From NCBI GenBank assembly GCA_902805475.1, contig CADCSX010000002.1, forward strand, positions 1,364,001 to 1,428,000: 64,000 nucleotides of DNA, given 5' to 3'. The translations under genes and the position numbers were made by a program. Shown here piece by piece: positions 1 through 12,051 of the stretch (the stretch's first letter is position 1; each line of letters starts with the position of its first letter). This stretch comes from Entonaema liquescens (lineage: Eukaryota; Ascomycota; Sordariomycetes; Xylariales; Xylariaceae). The notes beneath the pieces are model-generated. The model was not told the origin of the DNA and made no database searches. It saw nothing but the letters and a program-made list of their open reading frames with translations.

Positions 1-1029
1 CAAGACCAAATGTCCTCCATTTCGAGTCGATGTTGACTCTTGGGCTTTCCCTCGGCAATCCGCTTCTTCTCAAAGTAGACGTAGGCGGTGTAGAAGATGG
101 GGCTAGAGCAGCCAGCTCTAGGGCCTTTCTTGCCACGGAAATCAGCAAGTTGCTTCGATTGGAAGCATTTGCCCTTAGGCTGGTGGAGTTGTGCATATAG
201 ATCGCGGCAGAACTGCGCGTTAGTCAACCCCGGCGTCTTGAGATGCGCGTTGATCTTCCTGCGAACTTCATCGCATGTATCATACACTTCAACCTCGTCA
301 GTCTCTTCTCCAGGTAGATGAATATTGCTGATATCCGTCCCAGAAACTGGTGGCGCTGCCGCCTTGCCGGTACTCTTAGACTTGTTGGTAGTAGTGGAAG
401 CAGACGTGGTGGCGGTAGCTGTGGCGGCGGCGGCGGCGGCAGCAGCAGCAGCTTCGGTCTTCTGTCGCTTCTTTACATCTGGCATCTTAAGACCAGCGAG
501 CTCTCGTTGCTTAAACCAACTCCAAGCGTTAGTATAAGCCCAACATCCAGCCCCGTCCATACTTCCTCTTTTAGATAGAAACGTGTTGACACTATTGGCG
601 TTGACGTTGATGGCCTTACAAAATTCGCCCTTCTTCATGATGTTGTTATCCAAAAGCCTATTGATTTTACCCCTTACTTGGTTGCAAGTCATGTCCATAG
701 GCAAATAATCAGTTTCAATATCGGAAAGGTCCTGCTTATATGCGGCAATATCGTCTTCTAGCGACGTCTCCGACTTGCGTTTCTTACCAGCGGTAGCACC
801 GACATTTGGGGCCGGTGCAGCAGTAGCTTTGGTCGTGGCGGGCTGTTTGATAGCTTTCACACCCTTGGCGGGAGGAACGGGTGCTTTGTTTGCCCGATTG
901 CTAGCATCTTGAAGCGCAGGCCGCGCCGCCTATATTCCAATTAATAACTTGAAATTATCATGTTTGTTAGACGCGGGGCTTTACCACAGAGTCAGCTGCC
1001 ATAGTTGAGCTTTTTGAAACTCGAGGCAT
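1..1029 (-). CDS. DUF7726 domain protein (3' end outside window)
   Basis: Two exons are visible: 1029-985 (ATG at 1029) and 929 to beyond position 1; the 55 bp intron 984-930 has a GTAAAG donor and an ATATAG acceptor and joins in phase 0. About 324 residues are visible. Two related blocks can be seen. The first runs from MDMTCNQVRGKINRLL through FCKAINVNANSVNTFL. The second runs from VEVYDTCDEVRRKINAHL through KGPRAGCSSPIFYTAYVYFE. Both match the repeated DUF7726 domain of ascomycete proteins. An alanine/threonine tract (about residues 175-192) and basic patches (KKRKSE, KKRQK) lie between and before the blocks, which suggests a nuclear protein. The function of the family is not known to me. 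The stop codon is not in the window. Confidence 0.85.
421..453 (-). repeat. GCN trinucleotide repeat coding polyalanine
   Basis: Forward strand shows GGC/GCG units followed by AGC/GCA units. On the coding (minus) strand this is a run of about ten alanine codons of two kinds (GCT then GCC) inside the DUF7726 gene. The mixed codons argue for an old, interrupted repeat rather than a recent slippage expansion. Confidence 0.8.
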
Positions 1030-1524
1030 ATCTTAGAATTTTAATAGTTTAATCAGGTATGTTGGGTTAGGTAAGACTGTAGATAATAATAATGATAACT
1101 AAGCTGCGAATCAAATATTTTCTAGTTGGAACTGTCAAACACAATATAGAGACGCGACGGTTTACAGGAGACCCTAAATACGCGACAACGCGGTGGTTCG
1201 TGCTGAATAGGACCGAGCTTTACCACTAACGAAACACTGACGTCACCCAAAATTCACTAACGATCTCCTAAACTTTTCCCGCTACGGATTAGACGTCTCA
1301 GGTAATCGCTTAATTTTCTTCATAATTTCACTAATAAATCAAACAAGCTATCATCACAGGTTCAATTAAGCAGCCAGTCTATGAAAATTATACATAGTCA
1401 CCAGTATCCTATATTGGCACTTATATAATAGGTAAGACAACATCAAATCCTAACACGCTTTCCCAGCACATGTAAATCTTAACGCCAATCGTCATTTACC
1501 GTATATGACGCCTTCTTAAGTCTC
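1030..1524. other. intergenic, no gene seen
   Basis: AT-rich spacer between the divergently placed start of the DUF7726 gene and the 3' end of the GEgh16-type gene. No ORF or RNA gene is supported. It should hold the DUF7726 promoter and the terminator of the downstream gene. Confidence 0.5.
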
Positions 1525-2512
1525 TTATCTGAGGCGACGGTTCTGCTCAGCGCTGTTGCGCTTCTTCAAGCGGTAAGCAATAGCCCGCTTGCGTGCAGCA
1601 GGGGACTGGGTGAAAGCTGCTGAGCCTCCGAACGGCCCTGCAATTGCTTGGTTTCGAACCCTGACGATGCAGACATTCTGAGCGTCCCCGACAGTAGCAT
1701 CACAGGTCATCCCCTCGGGCATCTGTACGGTTAGGGGGAATTCGGTATTAGTGGCTGCGGACAATCCTAGGAAGCCAAGGCCCGGAACATCTTGTGTCAC
1801 CTCGGCGGTCTTAAACGCATCAGGGTCCGTACCGCCGGAGGTTCCGTCAACCGCTGCCTCGATTGGACCGGCGCCATCTTGGTTGATTTGTCGGAATGTC
1901 ATGGTGATTGAACCATCATCGGCACAGGTGGGGAGGCCCTCTGTAGCACCTTGACCGGCCGTGGCGGCCACTGAGGTTTCTTCAGGTGTCTCGGTCTTGT
2001 TACCCGTACCGGTTTTGGCTTTGTTACCGCCATTCCGGCCACCAGTAAGGCCACCAGTGAGGCCTGAGAGCAAGTCGCTCAGTGCTCGGGAGAAGATACT
2101 TCTCTTTGCTACATCTCCTGGAATGTCGTCCTCGACACCTGTGGCGGCGTCGGAGCCGTTGTTTGTCGGAGCTGTAGCGCCTGTTCCCATGAAACTCTGG
2201 ATCATGATGGCGGCGTCGATAGGCCCGTTGCCTTGGGTTCGGCCCAGAGCGCTCGCTTTGCCAGATTTTATCTCACGGTCCCTGATGATGGCTGTATCGG
2301 CCTGCGACCCACAGGAGTTGGAACTGCAGTCCCGGGGCGTCCCGTCGGCAACTATTCCCAATTAGTATACAATCTAAAATTATTAGAGTGCTTCTTGGCA
2401 TACCACTAAGCCCGGGCATCACGACACCATTGGCTCCTTTGATATTTGTCACAAGCCCGTGTCCATAGACAGTGACGAGAAGGCCGGAAGTAGCAATAAG
2501 TGAATAACGCAT
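1525..2512 (-). CDS. GEgh16/MAS-type secreted protein (Gas1-like, DUF3129)
   Basis: Exons 2512-2404 and 2351-1525; the 52 bp intron 2403-2352 (GTATGC donor, ATAG acceptor) restores the family signature MPGLSVADGTPRDCSSNSC. The product is 311 residues. It starts with a signal peptide (MRYSLIATSGLLVTVYGHG) and carries the block SCGSQADTAIIRDREI, then a low-complexity Gly/Thr/Asn middle (about residues 115-160), a second conserved half (GLPTCADDGSITMTFRQINQ, CDATVGDAQNVCIVRVRNQ) and a basic C-terminal tail. In Magnaporthe and Blumeria, relatives (Gas1/MAS1/MAS3, GEgh16) are expressed in appressoria, and Gas1/Gas2 contribute to penetration. Family membership is clear; a role in infection here is inference. 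The alternative in-frame reading through the intron would lose the signature. Confidence 0.9.
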
Positions 2513-4634
2513 CTTGACGATCTGGGAAATTAATGAACAGATATTATGATGTTAAAATATGCCACCAGGGCTGTCCTCAAGACAATAAAAGGAGAAAGTG
2601 AATTAAACAAGGAGTAGACTGAAGACTTTGGCGTAGTGCTGACGAGAGTAGAATCATCGTTGAGGTGCGATGCCTCTCGAATCTTATATACACCATCTTG
2701 ACCGTGGCGAATTATTCGGGCTGCAGTAACAAATGGTCTCAAAATCAACTACATGAGTTATTCTGCTAACTTCGAGTCAATAGTATTCAATGTACGTAAA
2801 GTATCGTCCGAAGTTTCGAAACGATGGACAAAACGCATAGAGATATTGTTACAGCCAATCGCATTTAAGCATCGGAATACCCCACCCTTTGGGCTTAACT
2901 AACTAATCATCTCCTTAGCTTCAAGACAAGTGTTTAGACTCGAAGAGGTTAAGCTACGATGATGCGTGAAGCCATAGCGTTTCGAATTCTCCGGGTCTTA
3001 ATAAGGCTCCCAAGGGCGCTAGAAAAGAGCCGAAATCTGACATCTTTCTAGAATCGAGTCTAACGTCGCTATACCTAGCGCGAGATGTCAAGTCTCTTCG
3101 TTCTTAAGAGAAGCAAGATAACTCCAACTCAATAATTGTCAAAATAATTTCTTCATCCATATCATACAGCTATACTCCATTGCGGACTCCCATTAACCAG
3201 CTTTCATGATGTTAGTTATTTGTTACAATTTTACAGCCACTTCTTAACGCAACTACCGCATGCCAAGAAAATGCTGCGCCTCTCGGGTTGAGGCACTGCA
3301 GCAGGGGCTCAAACATCCCCTGGGAAAATCTGTTTTCTGGGGATACTGAAACCAAGATGATCGGCCAATCGGCGAACCTCTCTTCATTCGCATCGAGACC
3401 TCTTTTGGGACTTGTTGCGAATGTCCTATTTTATCGAGGTGGGGGTGACGTTGTTGGCAGCGCTCAACTAATACATCACGTCCTTACACCCTACGCATAA
3501 TATGATATGCGACTGCCGATGAGCTTAACGGGGAGCATACCTCGAGGAGATCTCTGGGCATCCGAAGATCATTCGAGGCGGGCCGGGCTCTTGGTTGATA
3601 TGTATTAGATGCCTCAGCCCCGTCCACCAGCCAGTCAGAGCCTTGGCCAAAGTCACATAGTCTCCCCGGGGCTTGATTCGGAACAACTTAGTAGACTAGG
3701 TGGCGCTCTTGATGATACCCAATCGCGATGCTTACCAGTTCCTATACCGCTGTTCTTAGGTCGGTTGTATCGGCGACTACCACCACGACACCAAGCCAAG
3801 TATCGAATCGGATCTGACATATGGAATTGGGAATACTACCTCCCGGCTAACTTAAAACTAGCCCTATGTGTAAGCAAGCCGAAATATCCATGTATGATAT
3901 TATCATTACTAGATTTGTGATAATACTTGTTTCTGTTCTCCCTAGGAGACAGGGTATTGCAAATGTGCTACATAAGCTTGGCACTTCGTAGCCGCCTATC
4001 GCGTACCGGCTCATCTGTGCCGAAGGGGCATATGATGTATGGATCTCAGGTTTCGATAGAGCATACGCATCAGGCAATAAGCGCGAGGGGTCATTGACTC
4101 GCTTGTGGACAATCAAAGCGTATTGTCTAAGAAGGCAAATAAGGGTATTGCTACCTACGTAAAGGGGTAGAAACTGGAAACTCCTTCTTTGCGCTTTCCA
4201 TAACACTTGCCTGTTCGTATTGCCCAACTACAATTTCCTTCTATCACACTTATCGTTGGACAATCATCGCCCCTATTCAACTACCGGCCGGTTTGGACTT
4301 CTAGTTCCGATACCGTCGTTAATCGTTAGTGTTACTATCCGAATCGGATAGCCCTCATACTCGCAATGCTTACTATACGTATGTTGAGGTATTATTAACG
4401 GCCGAGGGATGCTACTTTATGGAATAGAGTTCTTCGTGATAGATTGAACTCATATTCGCGAAATTATTATCGGATTTATACGTCAGTCGTTTCTGGACTC
4501 TTCAAATCGAACTAAAAGGCTATGGTAAAAGGTATTTGTTCTATGTTTTACACTTATTTCTAGACTGGTATTGATAGATGACAGATAGATATGTCCTAAG
4601 AAGCACCTTATTCACTGTCACGATCACTCCTTGA
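2513..4634. other. AT-rich intergenic stretch with degenerate ORFs
   Basis: About 2.1 kb with no gene that I can support. Short open stretches occur (for example 3609-3920 plus and 3847-4227 minus) but show no recognisable domain, start context or splice structure. The minus-strand one lies downstream of the truncated regulator and could be a decayed 3' portion of it, but I could not align it to that family. Confidence 0.45.
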
Positions 4635-5506
4635 TTAATCGCCGTATTTGCCTATGTCTAAAGGACTATTGCCGCTCTTAGCGGAGTTGCACCTTTGGCT
4701 CGGCATGGTTTCCTGCGTTCGATGATACCTCGATGCCTCATGGTATTGGCCACACATACGCTCACACTGGAGCATGGCCACTACTGATGCTATAGTTGGG
4801 TCCGATAACGCCTTTCCTCTGGATAGCCTCTGATTAACTAGACGGAGAGTGTCTGACAAGTGGCGTAATCCTTCCGTAGAATCCTCGGTACTCGAAGTCA
4901 ACAGGTTCTTAGCCGCAATGGATGCTGCTATACCACAGTGGAAATCTTTGGGCTATTAGATCAGTTTCATGGAAGGGGAAGTGGGGCGACGCATATAGGG
5001 GAACTTACAGGCTTCATCTATAAACCAGAACCGGATCCATATAGACCCGGCTTCTGAGAAATCGATGACTTTTTCGAGCCCAGACATACGGGGGACGCCA
5101 CTAAGAAATGCAAAGGCTAGGGAATTGTCAGAAAGAGGCTTCATATAATATATAGGAGGTATAGCTGTATCAAAGTGGGCATAGAGTTACCCTTCCGAAC
5201 AATAGTTCTAGATCCGGGAGTTAACTCAACCGGCAAGGAGATTACGGACAAGCCGTCGCTCACTTGCCGTTCTATTATAGGAAGCACCAACTGGTGTGGC
5301 TGCAAGGCTAAGTTCTTGGATTTGGAACTAGATTCAGCAATACTGGCTTTGATCGCGGCTCTTCTCCCCCGCGATGGGTGCTTTTTGCCGACATTACGAC
5401 CCTTCGCCGCATGGCTACGGATCAGCTTTCTCGTGCTGCGATCAAGAATAGTATTGTCAACGAATTCGAAAGGCATGCTATTGATCCCAATAATAGATTT
5501 ATTCAA
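4635..5506 (-). pseudogene. truncated DUF3468-type fungal regulator-like gene
   Basis: Three exons can be read: 5506-5191, 5116-5009 and 4945-4635, with introns of 74 bp (GTAACT to CCCTAG) and 62 bp (GTAAGT to CAAAG). The product would be 244 residues, or 233 from the second Met (MPFEFVDNT, 5473), which looks like the usual family start. The N-terminal FEFVDNT...TRKLIRSHAAKG and the block VSDGLSVISLPVELTPGSR are typical of fungal Fungal_trans_2/DUF3468 proteins that lack a zinc cluster. The third exon keeps the helix GLRHLSDTLRLVNQRL and TIASVVAMLQCER. Homologues usually run to 400-550 residues. Here the frame ends soon after this helix in a stretch (HRTQETMPSQRCNS) that does not resemble the family. 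I call it a 3'-truncated relic; a short functional gene is possible. Confidence 0.55.
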
Positions 5507-5688
5507 TGTGTCAATAAACTCTAATTTAGATCCATGATGGAATAACTATAAGAACAGATGAGACCGAAGTGTACGTAGATGTTAGCGGCGGACACTTCGG
5601 AGTTAACCATGTCCGCCTCAGTTATGCATGAATAGGTACAGTATGAGTTTGAATTCCTTCTCTACAATTCGCCTCTTCTAATAGCTCA

Positions 5689-6405
5689 TCAATAAATACT
5701 ATCTCCTTCGTTGCCACCCTCCTCTTCTTGATCCTGAGTCTCGTAATAACTTCTCCTTAGACCCTGGGTCATAGCTGCTACCCTACGAACCCATTCATCA
5801 CGATCTGCCCCTTCTAACGGTGCGTTGATTGTGGTGTCGACTTGGGACCCAAACGGTGAAATTCTTTGATATTGAGATCCCGACGCGTATGGTCCCTCTG
5901 TCGCCCGCTCTGGGCGGGGCGATGACATAGGCGTTCCTCTGCGCGTCCCCCCTGAGACATCCGAACCAGCGGCTCTGACACGTGCAGCGGTGCGAGCCTG
6001 TCTTCGCCGTTCTTCGAGTTGCTTCTCCCGCCTCTCTTCTTCTATTCTCTCCAGCTCTATTTCTCTATCCTCGTCCCACATTCTTCGGAAGTGTTCTTGG
6101 TACTGGACTAATGTAGTTAACTCCTTGCGAAGGCGGACAAGCTGGGCGAGCAGGAAAAGTCCGAGACAGATAGAGACGAGCGTCGAGGTCCACCAGAAAA
6201 GCCGTTTAGTGTTATCCTTGATATCATCTAGCTAAATGCGATCCGTGTAAGATTAGTCCGGTGTAGACGTACGCATAAGGGTGTTTGCTCTCACCGAGTT
6301 CTGGAGACGGGTTGCATATTTGATAGAGCCATGCAGAGCAGCTGATAGTTGATCTTCAACGTCGCTCTCTTGGTACGAGATACCGCCATTAGATTCACGA
6401 CTCAT
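5689..6405 (-). CDS. single-pass membrane protein with charged cytosolic tail
   Basis: Exons 6405-6295 and 6231-5689, with a 63 bp intron (GTGAGA donor, ATTTAG acceptor) joining in phase 0; 217 residues. The N-terminal 50 residues are hydrophilic, followed by one membrane segment (LFWWTSTLVSICLGLFLLAQL, about residues 49-69). A predicted coiled coil rich in Glu/Arg follows (from EIELERIEEERREKQLEER), and then a Ser/Pro/Gly-rich acidic tail ending EEEGGNEGDSIY. I do not recognise a family. The composition and clean splice support a real gene; orientation in the membrane is not determined. Confidence 0.7.
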
Positions 6406-7368
6406 AGCTGCTTACTTCATTAAATTGATAAGTACATAGAACGCGGATTGGTTGTTGTAACAATAACTCATGTAATAAGTGTCCTCCTTAAGGGGTTTGC
6501 ACTCATAAATGACAACACGCGGGTTAGGTCAATGACAAGCCCTTGTGGTGCGCATTGGAATGTAGTACAAACAAAGAATTAAATTTGACTGCTCCTATTA
6601 TAGGCTTTAGCCAAGATGAAAATCCGTTTTCAAATCAAAGAAACTCGTAAGGAAAGCCACCTGGGTAAACATCTAGGCTAGGTGCTTACAATTGCACAGT
6701 CCTGGCATCTAGCCGCAACTACGTGCTAAATATTGTAGTGGATTAGTTTAGGATCGTAGCGCATACGAATTTACTATCCTTACTGTAACCTAGATACTCC
6801 TGTATATAAATATGGGCTGAACCTACGGGGACTCCTCGATTCATATAACAAAGGAATGCATGTCGGATCCATCTAACTTATACCTTTGACAACATCGGGC
6901 TTCTGAGGTTTACACAAAAAAATATGGCGTCTAAGAACATTTAAAGCAAAAGGGTGTATAGGTCATTACTTAATTTTCGTGATAATTACACTGAATAGAC
7001 CGAATTGGAATAATACCTTCTTATGTATAATTAGATGCTGTTCCTCTCTCGAGACCCTAAAAGTAGAAGCAAGTAAAACTCATTGAGGACTCAAGACCCA
7101 TAAGGTTATTTTTGATTTATGATCGTACACCGGAGTCACCGGAGAGCTGTCAAGAGGTATGGATCCTGAAACAGCATGCTTTGCATCGAAGTGGCCAGTT
7201 AGATGCTGCGATGAGATGTTCTCTTTTTGAGACTGACATGACTAGAGCATAGGGCACGAGATTGAACAAATGTCAGACAATACATTAGTCCATGCCATCA
7301 GAGCCAAAGTTACTACTAGTGAATCTGAGGATCAAGTATTGGGTATTGCCATTAAACTATCGTAAGAC
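6406..7368. other. intergenic, no gene seen
   Basis: AT-rich spacer of about 960 bp between two minus-strand genes. No ORF above background and no structured RNA recognised. Confidence 0.5.
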
Positions 7369-9359
7369 CTAATTGGTAAAATTCGCCGAATCACCCCAGT
7401 TGTGTACAAGAGCTGTAAATTTAGGACATTGCTCATGGTCCTTATAGAAAGGGGCACCTTCGCTATCCTTGGAGGCGAACTGCTTCGCTGCCTGATTATA
7501 AGCGTATGTAATAAAATCAGGAGCTGAGATTGGGGGATTGGCTTCATCCTCCCGGAGTTGTCTAAAGACCGTTTTGATTTCCTCAGCTTGGGATTTTAGT
7601 GTGGCAACCGAATCCTCAACTTGTTGATCTTCGTAGACATGACCACCCAATTGAGAGCTGGCAGCGCTATCCGCTATAATAGAATCCAGAAGAAGTTGAA
7701 TCCCGAATTCTGCATCTGTAAGCTCAGCCTTCGCTGCTTTCTCGAAAAATTCATGTATATTTCTGGAGAGGTCATCACCCTTTTTCTGTCGTGAGGTGAC
7801 ATAGTGGTCGAGTTTTCTAATTTGCATGTGTGGAGTAGCCACATTAGTTTTATCAACGTCAATTGGGATAGACCCGTAGAGTTCCATCTGACGCCGGATT
7901 AAATCAAGTAGTGTGCGGTCTTTTGTCTTGTTACTTTCCTTATTTTGGTCTGAAGGAGGGTTTTTGCTTAGGCTTTTAGTCACATTTGGCCCTGTTGTAT
8001 TATTTACGCGTATTGATGTATCAAGGAGGGATTGACGATGATAAGCTAGCATCTTGGTGCGATCCGCTAAGAGGGTGAGGCGATCATTCATGAAGCAAAG
8101 CATAGCAGATGTCTATATGCAGTCAGTGATGGACTTAAGTTTTGGCAATTGCATATCAGGCTTACATAACGAGATACAGTCGCATCACGTATAGCTTGAC
8201 GCTCAGAGCATGCTTCGACCTTCCCCAGGAGAGGCTTGAGAAATTCTTTCTCTACAACCATATGGGCGAGCGGTACCATTTCGTCCCACAGAGACTGTAT
8301 TTCGGCATATATATCGTCGCGCTCCTCGTCAACGGCCTGTGAGTTCTCAGGTGCGAAAGAAACGCGCTTGCTAGAGGTAGAAGCAGTTTCTAAGAAAACA
8401 GCATCTAAAGACGCGCGACATTTTGTAGCTAGAGACAACACAATCCTAACATTCGGTTAGTAGGAGTGAGATGCTAGAGATATAGAATATACTAAACTGA
8501 TTTGCATGGCGCCTGGCTGTTCGGAGGATCGTATCGTCATCGATAGCATCACCACCTAGCTCACCCTGTAGAGCATTTAATCTACTAAGGATATGATCGT
8601 AGGACGCGATGGTGGTTTCAAAAACTTGTTTTGGAGCGACAGATTTTAGCCTTTCGCTATTATCTGTCTCCAACGAGACAGATTTGATTCGAGCCATGTC
8701 TTCTAGTTGATCATTACGATGACTCACTTTATTTTCTAGTGAATCGATCTTCATCATGTTAGTATTAAGGACTATTGCAACTTTTAGTGGTAGTGTATAC
8801 CTTCGATTTGAGCAGATCTTTCCTTCGAGACAAGGTAGAGATCTTCTGCTTTACCATAGATACTTCATCATTAGCTTCGGGCGGTCGTTGTAAATTAGCA
8901 ATACTGCGGCGCACGTAGTCTTTGTATTTCACTAGAAGCTTCTCGAGGACATTATTATACTGGTTAATATCATGAAGGGCGGCCTTGACCATATTATGAT
9001 CAATGGTCTTGTGACTGAAGGGCATATCGGAAAATATGTCCGTTTCCCCACGAGATTGAGCTGATCGGTGACCACGTCTAGTCGACCGAAGAGAGTTTAG
9101 ACTGTAAAAATTGTCAATAACATGTATGTATATCAGATGAAAATGGTCCGACGTACTACTTCAACTCGTCCTCCGACAGCACACTCAAGCGACCGTTCGA
9201 TTCGGCCAATGATACCAAGCGGGTCCATTCAGGAGTTAACTCGCCACAGATAAACGACTTGAGCAGATCCTTTTGACTTTCGCTCGTGGCATTTATTGCC
9301 CCACAGACTTGACTGAAGAGACGCATCTCAGCCTCCGACAGGGTTCGAAGATTAGCCAT
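7369..9359 (-). CDS. large coiled-coil protein of unknown function
   Basis: Five exons join in frame: 9359-9160, 9101-8801, 8748-8498, 8445-8166 and 8112-7369, giving 591 residues. Introns are 52-58 bp. The third has an unusual GTTTAG donor, chosen because it alone keeps frame (ANQ/IVLSLATK). The ATG (MANLRTLSEAEMRLF) heads the first open exon. Most of the protein is helical and charged. The last exon includes LLDLIRRQMELYG, a long heptad-like stretch and QLLLDSIIADSAASSQ. No catalytic motif or signal peptide is seen. Its size and all-helical layout are similar in general to spindle or kinetochore scaffold subunits (for example augmin), but I cannot show homology and assign no function. Confidence 0.7.
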
Positions 9360-12051
9360 CTTAGAATATGGTCAAGTAGATAATGCAAGCTAAATAGCAA
9401 GCGGGTGCTACCTATGAAACATGGATTGTTAGACTTTGCACGCCGCTTTAACATGAGGTGCAAATATAATAAGATGATCAAGAAAAGGGGCGAGGGGCGG
9501 TAAGATAGACGCCTAATAATCCGGTAGTAGTTCCAGAGAGAAAAATACACAAAAAGAAGAAAAAGGTGGTAGGGTTAAGTTAGGTAATTTAGGCTTCGTA
9601 TTACTGAAAACTCATTGGAAATTTATCATGGATAAAATGAGACAGTGTTTACCTGATGGTTGCGTAGAAAAAAAAGTCGGATGAAGAAAGTGTTGTAATG
9701 ATAGGAGGGGTCCGGTGATAGATTCCGGTTGTATTAAGATGACATACTGAGTGGGCTGAGACGTTTTGGGCGTGTTCCGGTGAATGGAATCGGGGCCGCG
9801 GACAACCCGGTAACACGCGGTAAGTCACCGATACTGGAAGATACTGGAAGATACTGAAAAGCTGCAGCGGGTAACGGGAGAATGACACGGTACCGAATCC
9901 AAAACGGCCTAAACAACCTTGGTGATTGAGTACGGGTCCTTAACTATTGAAATTGTGATATCTTCGTTCGTTAATAGGAATGGCAGCTTATGGGCTGGAT
10001 ATGTCTAGGCTCAAGGCTAAAAAGTTGTGATATGGAGTCTAACTAATTAGGGGTTCTCGAAGGGGATAAGCTTGTTGTTTCGGGTATTCATTGATGTAGT
10101 TCAATAATTTGGCTTTATCCGAGATACGGTACGAAGTTAGACGCGAAAATATTGGGGACGTTGCCGGGATGTTTACAAAAGATTCATTCAGTACAACACT
10201 ATTTACGTTAATTGCAACCCAACCGAGAGATACACGGATCTATACCTAGGTATGTATATCACCTGCAACATAGAATTATGTACCTACATAGATGCCTAAA
10301 ACACTAGATGCTTAAGCAGAAACGTGCAACAAAAAGATCACTAACGTTAAAGAATTACCAAAGAAAATATTTCCATCGCTCAAGACATTGTTGACTAATT
10401 GTTCTAAACATCTTTCCATTATAACTATAACTACGTCTATCATGACCTAAATACTCTTTATACAACTCGATCTGTGAACTATTACTTCCTGTATATAATT
10501 CTCATTTTATCCCGCGCATTAATTGTGTTATTGATAATGGATAAACTCCTTCATAAGGTCTTACTAGGCGCATGCCAGTGCTTTTTGAACTGAGCAAAGC
10601 CAATATGTCTTCTAAGACAAGGGTCCTTCTAAACTAGAACCGCAACCAACCGGCTAGACAACCTAGGCTTGCAGCAAGTTGGAAGGAGAAGAGAAAATCA
10701 TACCCGCATATACCCACACCCACCACCCAAAGTCCCAACTAAGGTAACCGCCGCGCTTCTCGAAAATAAAGACAGACGTACTACCTCTGAGGCAACGTTA
10801 GCCATGATCTTTAGAGGAACTCACCATGTTCGTGATCTTCTGTGAACCCAAATACATATGATTACCCCTGCAAGAGGTGTCAGCAAGGCTACCACAGTTA
10901 CCATTCGCTATGTTTCTGCAACAGAATAGAGACACTGCACCATGGTTGTCTATTGAGAGATAAACAAGGACGCACAACGGCATTGCTTTTCGTTGCTTTA
11001 ATGGTAGCGCCATCGGAATGATACGGGCTCACTAGGGCTCACTAAGGCTCGAAGACGAACAAGTCTAGATTGACAGATATTCTGACTTTGTCGCGTTAAC
11101 GTCTAGAATGGTTCGCATTACTACCCTTGTCTCATACGCTGTGTTTGCAGGCAAAGAGCCCTGAATGGTCCGCCTCTAAGTTGTACCACGTTCAGTCCAG
11201 CGGTCAACCACGGGCACTCATCTCCTAAAACGGGACACGAGCTTTGCTTTATCGTGGGCTGTTCTGAAAGTCAAGCCCTAAAGCCCATTGCCCCTCCAAA
11301 ACCCCCAAATCTCTTTGCAGGTTAGCCCAAGATCTATTTTCGGTTCAGCCCTACTCTTTAGTTGGTCGGAATCGATCTTAATGCCAGATCTGTAAGACTA
11401 TAAACTAACGTACGTGATGTTAGATCTATTAATTTGTTGGATGGGGTGTCCCAGCACTCCGTTTAAACAGTGGCCATGCGTTTGCATGCACATGTGACGA
11501 CCCGTTTCCGCTATTCCGTCACTATGTCAAAGTGACAGCGGCAGATGGTACCGACATTCAAGGCCGCAGCAATGGTAGCAACTGCAGATTGACGGTGACC
11601 GGTGATGCTGTGCCTGGGCCTTCTTTTTTTTTTAGCTTATGTTCCTCAACCTGTGTACTATTCTCGTCGCTGTTGTACTTACTAGGACCCGCCCGGTTGC
11701 CCACCTTCCTGGTCAGATACGCGAGACGTCATGGAACCGTATCTGTATGCCATCCTAGGTAGCATGACATTGGTTTATCTCAATTCCTCTGTATTTTTTC
11801 GTACAGCGATAGGACTTGCACAACTGTGAGTTAGTTGTGTGTTATCAGTCCTGGAAACATACGTGTGGTTTTGACCCGACTGGTCTATATTGAATACCTC
11901 TTGCTTTCTGAGAACCTTTCTTCTTCAACAAACAGGCGTTGTATATATATCACATGGATGTTCCCGAGCAAGTCGTCCAATGCTGTTATTGCTTCAAGAC
12001 ATATAATCTTCCAGAATTCTTAACTACCCGCTGCATGTCTTTCCATCCCGT
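9360..12051. other. long AT-rich intergenic region
   Basis: About 2.7 kb without a supportable gene. Short ORFs on the minus strand (9293-9550, 9649-9916, 10798-11013) have no domain, no signal peptide that I trust and no splice continuity. TAGGTA/ACCTAGGTA motifs occur near 10244-10287. The last 500 bp should contain the promoter of the LrgAB gene. Confidence 0.5.
9831..9856. repeat. 10-bp tandem repeat, 2.6 copies
   Basis: Unit ATACTGGAAG is repeated perfectly twice and then partially. It lies in non-coding sequence. Confidence 0.9.

Noticed and set aside
3847..4227. 126-codon minus-strand ORF downstream of the truncated regulator
   Set aside because: Could be a decayed C-terminal part of that gene, but I could not match it to the family and it is separated by stops.
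5175..5537. 120-codon plus-strand ORF
   Set aside because: Lies antisense to the DUF3468-like exons, which show clear family motifs.
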